18,973 bases of DNA from UBA5499 sp002426275. Lineage in GTDB: Bacteria > Bacillota > DTU084. The DNA is taken from assembly GCA_937888735.1 (NCBI GenBank), contig CALASN010000173.1, positions 1 through 18,973 on the forward strand, written 5' to 3'. The translations under genes and the position numbers were made by a program. The notes under the pieces are model-generated. The model ran no database searches and was not told the DNA's origin. It was given only the letters and a program-made list of their open reading frames with translations. Of this stretch, positions 1 through 6,360 are shown piece by piece. Each line of letters opens with the position of its first letter. The first letter of the stretch is position 1.

Positions 1-63
1 AGGCTAAATTTTTTCATCAGACAGACCTACAGTTACTTGACGCGACCAAAAAAATACGTTTTG

Positions 64-92
64 TTGTAATAATTGGCAGCATATGATATAAT
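64..92 (+). promoter_or_regulatory. Candidate sigma-A promoter for ftsH-folB
   Basis: TTGTAA (64-69) is followed after 17 nt by a perfect TATAAT (87-92). A TGA triplet directly before the -10 makes it an extended -10 element. Transcription would start near base 99 and give a leader of about 40 nt before the GTG start at 139. This also argues against the longer TTG start at 73, which lies upstream of the -10. It is a motif match only. Confidence 0.6.
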
Positions 93-138
93 ATCAGAGA
101 TCATTTATGGGGTGCCTGGGGGGAAGGAGGATCAACTG

Positions 139-1974
139 GTGGGTAGATTTTTAAAAAGCCTGGCATTATACTTTGTCATTGCCATTATCGTGATTACTGT
201 GGTCAGTTCTATCAATCCGCAAGGTAAGGGAAGAACTGAATTAAGTTATAGTGAGTTCCGGGCCCAGTTGGAAGCCGAGAAGGTGGCAAGCGTAAGAATT
301 ATCGGTGATCGGTCTATCGAGGGATCATTGAAAAACGGGGTGAAGTTCTCCACTTACGCGCCTGAGGATCCACAGCTTGTGGAGAGCCTGTTGGCGGAAG
401 GGGTCTCTGTGGTTGCCGAACCGGAACAGCCGCCGCCATGGTGGCTATCCGTGATCCCCAATTTGCTCATCTCCGTTCTTCTTTTCGGCGGGCTGTGGTT
501 GTTTTTTGCGCAGCAGATGCAGGGCGGCAATAATCGCGCTCTTTCTTTTGGCAAGAGCAGAGCGCGGCTGCATAGCGAGGACAGGAACAAGATTTCTTTT
601 GGCGATGTGGCGGGATTAGACGAGGCAAAGCAAGAACTGCAAGAAATTGTAGAGTTTTTAAGGCTGCCGAAGAAGTTCGTAGACCTGGGAGCCAAGATTC
701 CCAAAGGAGTTTTACTCGTTGGGCCTCCAGGAACAGGAAAAACGCTTTTAGCCCGCGCTGTGGCAGGTGAAGCCGGAGTACCTTTTTTCAGCATTAGCGG
801 TTCGGATTTTGTGGAGATGTTTGTGGGCGTTGGTGCGGCCAGGGTACGGGATCTGTTTGAGACTGCCAAGAAAAATTCTCCCTGCATTGTTTTCATCGAC
901 GAGATAGATGCGGTGGGACGTCAGCGGGGAGCGGGCTTAGGCGGCGGTCACGATGAGAGAGAACAAACTTTGAACCAGTTGTTGGTGGAGATGGATGGGT
1001 TCGATCCCAATGTAGGGATCATCATCGTCGCCGCCACCAACAGGCCGGACGTTTTAGATCCGGCGCTGCTGCGGCCAGGCCGCTTTGACCGCCAGGTGAT
1101 TGTAGATAACCCGGACGTATCCGGCAGGGAGGCCATCCTGAAGATTCACGCGCGAAATAAACCTTTGGCCCGAGATGTGGATTTAGCTGTTCTGGCCAGA
1201 CGCACGCCCGGCTTTACCGGAGCGGATCTGGAAAACTTGATGAACGAGGCCGCAATCTTGACCGCCCGCAAGGGGAAAAAGAGCATTGAGATGAACGAGT
1301 GCGAAGAGGCCATCGACAGAGTGATCATGGGCCCGGAGCGGAAAACTCGCGTCATCAGCGAGCAGGATAGAAAGGTCTTTGCGTATCATGAGGCAGGTCA
1401 CGCTTTGGTGGCCAAGGAGTTGCCGAAAATAGATCCGGTGCATAAGGTGAGCATCGTTTCCAGGGGAATGGCCGGAGGTTACACCATGGTGCTCCCCATG
1501 GAAGATAAGCATGTGACCACCCGCAGCGAGCTGACAGAGTATCTGGCTTACGCTTTGGGCGGAAGAGCTGCAGAAGAATTGGCGTTCGAAGAGATCAGCA
1601 CAGGCGATCAAAACGATCTGGAAAGGGCAACCAAACTGGCGCGCAAAATGATCACTGAATATGGGATGAGCGAACGACTTGGGCCTTTGACATTTGGCCA
1701 TGGACATGAGGACAAGGTCTTTTTAGGACGCGATATCTCTCGGGAGAGAAATTACAGCGAAGAGGTGGCGGCGATCATAGACCAGGAAGTGAGGACTCTG
1801 GTTGAGAGCGCTTATGAGCGTGCCAAATCGATCCTGAAGCAGGAAAGGTATAAGCTGGAAAAGATCGTGGCGGCGCTTTTAGAGCGGGAAACGCTGAATC
1901 GGGATGAATTTGAAGCTCTGTTTCAGGACGACAGCCCCGGGGGAGTCAATAATTTGCAACCAAGCCCTGCTTGA
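139..1974 (+). CDS. ftsH: ATP-dependent zinc metalloprotease FtsH
   Basis: Membrane-anchored AAA+ protease that unfolds and degrades misfolded membrane proteins and short-lived regulators, normally as a hexamer with its active parts in the cytoplasm. The 611-aa product has a first transmembrane helix at about residues 7-24, a short extracytoplasmic domain and a second helix at about 103-124. The AAA module carries Walker A GPPGTGKT (195-202), Walker B with FIDEIDA (about 252-258) and the second region of homology ending in RPGRFDR. The M41 protease domain has the zinc motif HEAGH (417-421), with Asp493 as the likely third ligand. I chose the GTG at 139 because AAGGAGG (124-130) lies 8 nt before it; an in-frame TTG at 73 would add 22 residues but lies inside the promoter. 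Length is normal for the family. folB follows closely, so the two are probably cotranscribed. Confidence 0.97.
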   Translation: MGRFLKSLALYFVIAIIVITVVSSINPQGKGRTELSYSEFRAQLEAEKVASVRIIGDRSIEGSLKNGVKFSTYAPEDPQLVESLLAEGVSVVAEPEQPPPWWLSVIPNLLISVLLFGGLWLFFAQQMQGGNNRALSFGKSRARLHSEDRNKISFGDVAGLDEAKQELQEIVEFLRLPKKFVDLGAKIPKGVLLVGPPGTGKTLLARAVAGEAGVPFFSISGSDFVEMFVGVGAARVRDLFETAKKNSPCIVFIDEIDAVGRQRGAGLGGGHDEREQTLNQLLVEMDGFDPNVGIIIVAATNRPDVLDPALLRPGRFDRQVIVDNPDVSGREAILKIHARNKPLARDVDLAVLARRTPGFTGADLENLMNEAAILTARKGKKSIEMNECEEAIDRVIMGPERKTRVISEQDRKVFAYHEAGHALVAKELPKIDPVHKVSIVSRGMAGGYTMVLPMEDKHVTTRSELTEYLAYALGGRAAEELAFEEISTGDQNDLERATKLARKMITEYGMSERLGPLTFGHGHEDKVFLGRDISRERNYSEEVAAIIDQEVRTLVESAYERAKSILKQERYKLEKIVAALLERETLNRDEFEALFQDDSPGGVNNLQPSPA

Positions 1975-1991
1975 GGAGGTAGGCGGCGAAA

Positions 1992-2357
1992 ATGGCACGA
2001 GACAAATTAATTTTACACAATATTGTTCTCTATGGTTATCATGGTCCCTTTGCTGCAGAAGAAGAACTCGGCCAGCGTTATGAGGTTGATCTTGAGTTAT
2101 CCTTGGATTTGACCCCAAGCGCCGGCACAGACGATGTGGAGTACAGCCTTAATACCGTGGATCTCTTCACTGTGGTGAAAGAGATAGTTGAAGAGCAGGA
2201 GTTTCACCTTCCCGAGGCTTTGGCTGAAGCGATCGCCAGCCAAATTTTATCCGCCTTTGAAGTGGATGAAGTTTTGGTCAGGGTAAGGAAACCGCATCCG
2301 CCGTTGGGAGGATTGCTAGATAGCATAGAAGTAGAGTTGGTCAGGACAAAGAATTAA
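1992..2357 (+). CDS. folB: Dihydroneopterin aldolase (possible active-site Tyr replacement)
   Basis: FolB cleaves 7,8-dihydroneopterin to 6-hydroxymethyl-7,8-dihydropterin and glycolaldehyde in folate synthesis. The 121-aa length is typical, and the family signatures are present: LYGYHG (13-18), the AEEELGQ segment holding the expected catalytic Glu23, LPEALAEAIA in the second half, and the KPHPPLGG block with the expected catalytic Lys100. Aligned without gaps to the Staphylococcus aureus enzyme as I remember it, the usual active-site Tyr (Tyr54 there) falls on Thr55 in the segment SLNTVDL, which is unusual. The ATG follows a GAGGAGG motif that overlaps the ftsH stop, so the genes are probably coupled. 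No other folate genes (folP, folK, folE) are in the window. The family call is firm; full aldolase activity is less certain. Confidence 0.93.
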   Translation: MARDKLILHNIVLYGYHGPFAAEEELGQRYEVDLELSLDLTPSAGTDDVEYSLNTVDLFTVVKEIVEEQEFHLPEALAEAIASQILSAFEVDEVLVRVRKPHPPLGGLLDSIEVELVRTKN

Positions 2358-2371
2358 CGTGCCTAAAACTG

Positions 2372-2393
2372 CTCGGATCGAGCTTCGACCGAG
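2372..2393 (+). other. Small leader hairpin between folB and panG
   Basis: CTCGG-A-TCGA (2372-2381) pairs with TCGA-CCGAG (2385-2393) around a GCT loop: a 9-bp stem with one bulged A. It lies 24 nt before the terminator hairpin. Nearby GGCAG (2400-2404) could pair with CTGCC (2437-2441) inside the terminator, a weak hint of alternative folding. No known riboswitch is recognised. Confidence 0.35.
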
Positions 2394-2417
2394 ACAGGTG
2401 GCAGTAAAGGTGAGACA

Positions 2418-2454
2418 AAAAACGCCTTCTGGCATGCTGCCCGAAGGCGTTTTT
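2418..2454 (+). terminator. Intrinsic terminator (or attenuator) after folB, just before panG
   Basis: A near-perfect inverted repeat with 16-nt arms and one mismatch: AAAAACGCCTTCTGGC (2418-2433), loop ATGCT, GCCCGAAGGCGTTTTT (2439-2454). The GC-rich stem followed by five T is the classic rho-independent layout, and the matching A-run would make it work on the other strand too. It ends the ftsH-folB transcript but leaves only 21 nt before the panG ATG. Confidence 0.85.
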
Positions 2455-2475
2455 GTCTGGAAATGGGGGAAAGCT

Positions 2476-3324
2476 ATGAACAGAATCGGGCTCATAGGCG
2501 CGGGCGTTGTGGGCAGCGCCTTGGCGGACTGGCTGGCAAAGCAGGGATTCCAAATCAGCGCCGTCTCCAGCCGCAATCAGCGCAAGGCAGAGCAATTAGC
2601 CGGCCGGCTGGACGCCGAAGCAATGCCCTGGCAGCAGGTGGCTTCTGCCTGTGAGCTGCTGTTCATCGCCACTGCTGACGACGCCATAGCGAAAGTCTGT
2701 GCTAATGTCGCCTCTTATGGCTTTGGCGGCTGTCAGGCCGTGTTTCATCTCAGCGGCGCCCTGGGCTCCGAGATTTTAGCGCCCGCCGCACAAGCGGGCT
2801 TAGGGGTGGCTTCAATTCATCCTCTGGGCAGTTTTGCCGAACTAGAGCAAGCGCGGGAGCTTTTGCCGCACTGCTGGTTTACAATTGAAGGCAACAGCAA
2901 GGGCATTGTCTGGGCGGAGAGAGTGCTCAGGCAGCTGGGAGCCCGCTTCCGGCAGCTGGAGCGGGAAAAGAAACCCCGCTACCACCTGGCTGCTGTCTTC
3001 GCCTCAAATTATCTGCTCAGCCTGCTTTCCGTAGCCGCGGAGCTTTGGCAGGAACTTGGCTTGAAGCCGGAAGAGGGACTTTGGCAGCTAGCGGACGGCA
3101 CTATTGCCAATGCGCGTAAATACGGCATCGGGTCCAGCCTCACCGGCCCGATCAAGCGCGGCGATTTGGAGACGGTTGCGCTGCACATGGCGCAGCTGAA
3201 AGATAAGCCCTGCGTCCTGCGCCTTTACCGGCAGCTGGGGCTTCAGGCTCTGAAGTTGTCGGGACTCGGCGCGGAACGGAAACGGAGTTTAGCGACTCTT
3301 TTGGGAAAGGAGGATTTTAAATGA
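2476..3324 (+). CDS. panG: Rossmann-like/DUF2520 protein, probable PanG-type ketopantoate reductase
   Basis: This is a 282-aa NAD(P)-binding protein. An N-terminal Rossmann fold opens with IGLIGAGVVGSALADWL (GxGxxG, about residues 4-20), and a helical C-terminal half carries the DUF2520 hallmark LTGPIKRGD. The family is related to NADP-dependent short oxidoreductases. PanG proteins reported in Francisella, Enterococcus and Clostridioides reduce ketopantoate to pantoate with NAD(P)H; from memory these are DUF2520 proteins. The gene overlaps panB by 4 nt (ATGA) and heads panB-panC-panD, an operon with no panE or ilvC beside it. The role in pantoate formation is therefore a strong inference rather than something the sequence proves. 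I chose the ATG at 2476, directly before the Rossmann start; an in-frame GTG at 2359 would translate straight through the terminator hairpin and lacks a ribosome binding site. Confidence 0.8.
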   Translation: MNRIGLIGAGVVGSALADWLAKQGFQISAVSSRNQRKAEQLAGRLDAEAMPWQQVASACELLFIATADDAIAKVCANVASYGFGGCQAVFHLSGALGSEILAPAAQAGLGVASIHPLGSFAELEQARELLPHCWFTIEGNSKGIVWAERVLRQLGARFRQLEREKKPRYHLAAVFASNYLLSLLSVAAELWQELGLKPEEGLWQLADGTIANARKYGIGSSLTGPIKRGDLETVALHMAQLKDKPCVLRLYRQLGLQALKLSGLGAERKRSLATLLGKEDFK

Positions 3325-4187
3325 GCGTGCGGCTTACCATCAGACAGCTGTTGAAAAAGGCGGACGAAGGACAAAAACTGACCATGCTTACGGCCTACGA
3401 TTATTCTCTGGCTTCGCTGATTGATGAGGCTGGTCTGGACATGATCCTGGTGGGAGATTCTCTAGGAATGGTGGTCTTAGGGTATGAAGACACCTTGCCG
3501 GTCACCATGGATGATCTGATTCGGCATACTCAGGCCGTGATCCGGGGAGCGAAGAGGGCTTTGGTAGTGGCGGACATGCCTTTTCTCTCTTATCAAACCA
3601 GCATTGAGGATGCGGTGAGAAACGCTGGCAGGCTGCTGAAAGAGGGCGGCGCCCAGGCGGTAAAGCTGGAGGGAGGTCTGGCCATGCTGTCTGTGATCCG
3701 CAGGCTGGTGGAATGCGGCATTCCTGTGATGGGGCACATCGGCCTGACGCCGCAGTCTGTGAATCAGCTGGGCGGGTTTGCGGTTCAAGGCAGACAAGCG
3801 TCCGGCGCTCAGAAAATCTTGGAGGAAGCCAAGGCCATCGAAGAGGCCGGAGCTTTCGCTTTGACGCTGGAAGGAGTTCCCTGGCAATTGGCTAAACTTG
3901 TTACGGAAAGCATCGGCATTCCCACCATCGGCATTGGAGCCGGTCCGTACTGCTCGGGACAGGTGCTGGTGAGCTATGATCTGCTGGGACTTTTCGATCG
4001 TTTTACGCCTAAATTTGTCAAGCAATACGCCAACCTTAGGGAGACAATCGGCTCCGCCTTGGCAGAGTATCGAAAGGACGTTGAGTCAGGTGCGTTTCCG
4101 GATCTGGCGCACTCTTTCTCAATGAAAGAAGAACAAATAAAGCTATTGGGAGGGAACGGGAATGAAAATCCTCAAGACAGTCGCTGA
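3321..4187 (+). CDS. panB: 3-methyl-2-oxobutanoate hydroxymethyltransferase
   Basis: PanB transfers a hydroxymethyl group from 5,10-methylene-tetrahydrofolate to 2-ketoisovalerate, giving ketopantoate, the first committed step to pantothenate. The 288-aa protein shows the TIM-barrel signatures MLTAYDYSLASLIDEAG (22-38), MILVGDSLGM with expected metal ligand Asp46, VVADMPF with a second expected metal-binding Asp near 85, GHIGLTPQSVN, LEGVP with the expected catalytic Glu near 182, and IGIGAGP. AAGGAGG precedes the ATG, which overlaps the panG stop as ATGA. Its 3' end overlaps panC by 26 nt. Its product is the expected substrate of the enzyme encoded just upstream. Length and motifs are normal. 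Confidence 0.97.
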   Translation: MSVRLTIRQLLKKADEGQKLTMLTAYDYSLASLIDEAGLDMILVGDSLGMVVLGYEDTLPVTMDDLIRHTQAVIRGAKRALVVADMPFLSYQTSIEDAVRNAGRLLKEGGAQAVKLEGGLAMLSVIRRLVECGIPVMGHIGLTPQSVNQLGGFAVQGRQASGAQKILEEAKAIEEAGAFALTLEGVPWQLAKLVTESIGIPTIGIGAGPYCSGQVLVSYDLLGLFDRFTPKFVKQYANLRETIGSALAEYRKDVESGAFPDLAHSFSMKEEQIKLLGGNGNENPQDSR

Positions 4188-5037
4188 GGTGAGGGAAGCG
4201 TACAGCCCGGAAGAAGTTGGGCTCGTTCCCACCATGGGCTACCTTCACGAAGGACACTTGAGCTTGATCGCAAAGGCCAGGCGGGAAAACCGGCTGGTGG
4301 TGGCGAGCATCTTTGTGAACCCTACCCAGTTCGGACCCAGCGAAGACTACGCCGCCTATCCCAGGGATTTGGCGCGGGATGCAAAACTTGCTCAGGAGGC
4401 GGGATGCGATTTCATTTTCGCGCCTTCCCCTCAGGAAATGTATGCTTCAAATTTCAGCACGTACGTGAACGTGGAAGGAATCACGCAAAAGCTGTGCGGC
4501 ATTTCTCGGCCCAGCCATTTCCGCGGAGTGGCTACAGTTGTGAGCAAGCTGTTCAATATCATAAGACCCACCCGGGCGTATTTTGGGCAGAAAGACGCGC
4601 AGCAAGCTTTAGTGCTCAGGAGAATGGTGGCTGATCTGAACTTTCCCCTGGAAATCAGAACAGCGCCCACAGTCAGAGAGGCTGATGGCTTAGCGCGCAG
4701 CTCCCGCAATACGTACCTTAACGCTGAGGAGAGAAGAGCGGCGCCTGCGCTCTATAGGAGCCTTTTGGCCGCAAAGGCAGCCTTCGCTCAAGGAGAAAGG
4801 CGAGCTGAAAAGCTCCTTGCGGCCGCGCAAGATGTCCTGGCGCTGGAGCCAAGAGTCCAGATAGAATATCTCTCTTTAGTCGATCCTCTCACTTTGGAAG
4901 ATGTGTCCGCGGTGGAAAAGCAAGCGCTCTTGGCCCTGGCTGCCAAGTGCGGTCAAGTGCGGTTGATTGATAATGTCATGTTGGGCAGCGGTTTGGTGAA
5001 CTGGGAGGAAGATGAAAATGCTCAGAAGCATGTGTAA
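4162..5037 (+). CDS. panC: Pantothenate synthetase (pantoate--beta-alanine ligase)
   Basis: PanC joins pantoate and beta-alanine to pantothenate using ATP, through a pantoyl-adenylate. The 291-aa sequence has the nucleotidyltransferase signatures PTMGYLHEGHLSL (23-35, the HIGH-type motif with His29 and His32), SIFVNPTQFGPSEDY, FGQKDAQQALVLRRM and the KMSKS-like RSSRNTYLN. The ATG follows GGGAGGGAACGGGA and lies inside the end of panB (26-nt overlap); panD in turn starts inside panC. This packing indicates one translationally coupled operon. Nothing unusual in the protein. Confidence 0.97.
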   Translation: MKILKTVAEVREAYSPEEVGLVPTMGYLHEGHLSLIAKARRENRLVVASIFVNPTQFGPSEDYAAYPRDLARDAKLAQEAGCDFIFAPSPQEMYASNFSTYVNVEGITQKLCGISRPSHFRGVATVVSKLFNIIRPTRAYFGQKDAQQALVLRRMVADLNFPLEIRTAPTVREADGLARSSRNTYLNAEERRAAPALYRSLLAAKAAFAQGERRAEKLLAAAQDVLALEPRVQIEYLSLVDPLTLEDVSAVEKQALLALAAKCGQVRLIDNVMLGSGLVNWEEDENAQKHV

Positions 5038-5401
5038 AAGCAAAATTCACAGAGCTACCGTCACCGAGGCCAATCTCAACTATGTGGGCAGCATCACAAT
5101 CGATCGGGAGCTGATGGCTGCAGCGGGGATTCTGCCTTATGAGCGAGTGCAGATCGTCAATATCAATAATGGCACTAGGGTTGAGACTTACGTTCTCCCC
5201 GGCGAAAAGGGAAAGGGAACGGTCTGTCTCAATGGCGCGGCTGCCCGCTGGGCAGCGCCCGGGGATCTGGTGATTATCATCTCCTACGGCTTGTACAGCG
5301 ACGAAGAGATCCAGCGGCTTCAGCCCCGGATTGTCTTTGTGGATGAGAAAAACAGAATCAGCCAGAGGGTAGACGTTGATTTGCAAGAGCTGGATTGCTA
5401 A
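5018..5401 (+). CDS. panD: Aspartate 1-decarboxylase (pyruvoyl enzyme)
   Basis: PanD decarboxylates L-aspartate to beta-alanine, the second substrate of PanC. The enzyme is made as a proenzyme that cleaves itself at Gly-Ser to create the pyruvoyl group. Starting at the ATG at 5018 gives 127 aa with the cleavage pair NYVGS at exactly Gly24-Ser25, as in Escherichia coli (126 aa), and with Lys9, Tyr22 and the LNGAAAR segment conserved. An in-frame ATG at 5012 is only 3 nt from the GGAGG at 5004-5008, whereas 5018 is 9 nt away, so 5018 is preferred. The gene overlaps the end of panC by 20 nt and closes the pantothenate operon. Confidence 0.96.
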   Translation: MLRSMCKSKIHRATVTEANLNYVGSITIDRELMAAAGILPYERVQIVNINNGTRVETYVLPGEKGKGTVCLNGAAARWAAPGDLVIIISYGLYSDEEIQRLQPRIVFVDEKNRISQRVDVDLQELDC

Positions 5402-5423
5402 CCTCCTTTAAGTATGCTAAAAT
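5395..5423 (+). promoter_or_regulatory. Candidate promoter of the nadABC operon
   Basis: TTGCTA (5395-5400, overlapping the panD stop) and TAAAAT (5418-5423) are 17 nt apart, with a TGC extended -10 triplet before the hexamer. Transcription would begin near 5430, inside a palindrome. It is a motif match only; readthrough from pan is also possible, since there is no terminator in between. Confidence 0.45.
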
Positions 5424-5435
5424 ATGTTCATATTT
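5420..5435 (+). promoter_or_regulatory. Palindromic operator candidate before nadA
   Basis: AAATATG-TT-CATATTT is a perfect 7-bp inverted repeat with a 2-nt centre. It overlaps the -10 and the expected start point of the candidate nadA promoter, where a repressor would act. NAD synthesis genes in Firmicutes are often controlled by NiaR-type niacin-responsive repressors, but I cannot match this site to a known consensus. The palindrome is seen; the function is inferred. Confidence 0.4.
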
Positions 5436-5457
5436 CCCGATTATGGGAGAGGTGGGG

Positions 5458-6360
5458 TTGTCAGTGGATATTGTGGCCCGGATTAAAGAGCTGAAAGAGC
5501 GGCGGAACGCTGTAATCCTCGCTCATAATTATCAGAATCCGGAGATTCAAGACGTAGCTGATTTTTGCGGCGACTCTCTGGGACTCAGCCGTAAGGCAGC
5601 GGAAACAAACGCAGATGTGATCGTCTTCTGCGGAGTGAATTTCATGGCGGAGAACGCAAAAATACTCTCTCCTCAAAAGACTGTTGTGTTACCTGAAAAA
5701 ATGGCCGGCTGTCCCATGGCGGACATGATTGACGGAAACCAGCTGCGTCAGCTGAAAGCCGAGCATCCAGCTGCCAAAGTCGTCTGTTATGTGAATTCCA
5801 CGGCTGAAGTTAAAGCGGAAAGCGATTGTTGCTGCACTTCGGCTAATGCGGTGGAAGTGGTACGGGCTATGGGCGATGGCGAGGTCATCTTTGTGCCTGA
5901 TCGTAACCTGGGAAGCTGGGTGGCCAAGCAGCTGGGCCGGGAGCTGATTCTCTGGGATGGCTATTGCCTGACTCATCAGCGCTTGAGGCCGGAAGATGTT
6001 GAAGCCGCGCGCAGGGAGCACAGCGGCGCTCAGGTGATGGTTCATCCGGAATGCAGGCCCGAGGTGACGGCAATCGCTGATACCGTGCAAAGCACAGAAG
6101 GCATGGTGCATTTTGCACTAGAGACATCGGCCCAAGAAATATTGGTAGGCACTGAGATGGGAATGATTCATCGCCTGGAGCGAGAAGTGCCGGGGAAAAA
6201 GTTTTATTTAATTCATCCTGGGCTGATTTGTCCTAATATGAAGATGACCACTGTGGACAAGCTTGCCAAGTCTTTGGAGACGCTGACGCCTGAAATTCAA
6301 GTGCCTGAAGAGATTCGCGTCAGGGCAAAACGGGCTTTGGATAGGATGCTTACCATATGA
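5458..6360 (+). CDS. nadA: Quinolinate synthase A, [4Fe-4S] enzyme
   Basis: NadA condenses iminoaspartate from NadB with dihydroxyacetone phosphate to form quinolinate, the NAD precursor. With a TTG start at 5458 the protein has 300 aa, matching the short form known from Thermotoga. Seen in order: LAHNYQNPEIQDVADFCGDS, CPMADM, CTSANAVEVV, PDRNLGSWVA, GYCLTHQ, VHPEC, GTEMGMIHRL and CPNMKMTT. The expected iron-sulphur ligands are Cys85 (CPMA), Cys170 (GYCLTHQ) and Cys258 (CPNMK). The start is not certain: GGGAGAGGTGG at 5445-5455 could serve the TTG or a GTG two codons later at 5464, while an in-frame TTG at 5395 and ATG at 5443 lack good binding sites. The gene overlaps nadB by 4 nt. The cluster suits an anaerobe. 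Confidence 0.96.
   Translation: MSVDIVARIKELKERRNAVILAHNYQNPEIQDVADFCGDSLGLSRKAAETNADVIVFCGVNFMAENAKILSPQKTVVLPEKMAGCPMADMIDGNQLRQLKAEHPAAKVVCYVNSTAEVKAESDCCCTSANAVEVVRAMGDGEVIFVPDRNLGSWVAKQLGRELILWDGYCLTHQRLRPEDVEAARREHSGAQVMVHPECRPEVTAIADTVQSTEGMVHFALETSAQEILVGTEMGMIHRLEREVPGKKFYLIHPGLICPNMKMTTVDKLAKSLETLTPEIQVPEEIRVRAKRALDRMLTI

Noticed and set aside
1..69. Frame open from the left edge to a TAA, possibly the end of an upstream gene
   Set aside because: Only 22 sense codons, with no recognisable C-terminus (not like hpt or tilS); too short to support.
73..138. TTG start adding 22 residues to FtsH
   Set aside because: It lies inside the promoter and has no ribosome binding site; the GTG at 139 has AAGGAGG at good spacing and begins directly at the membrane helix.
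2391..2454. T-box-like leader before panG (AGGTGGCAG followed by a terminator)
   Set aside because: The conserved T-box sequence and the long 5' specifier-loop domains are absent, and folB occupies the upstream space.
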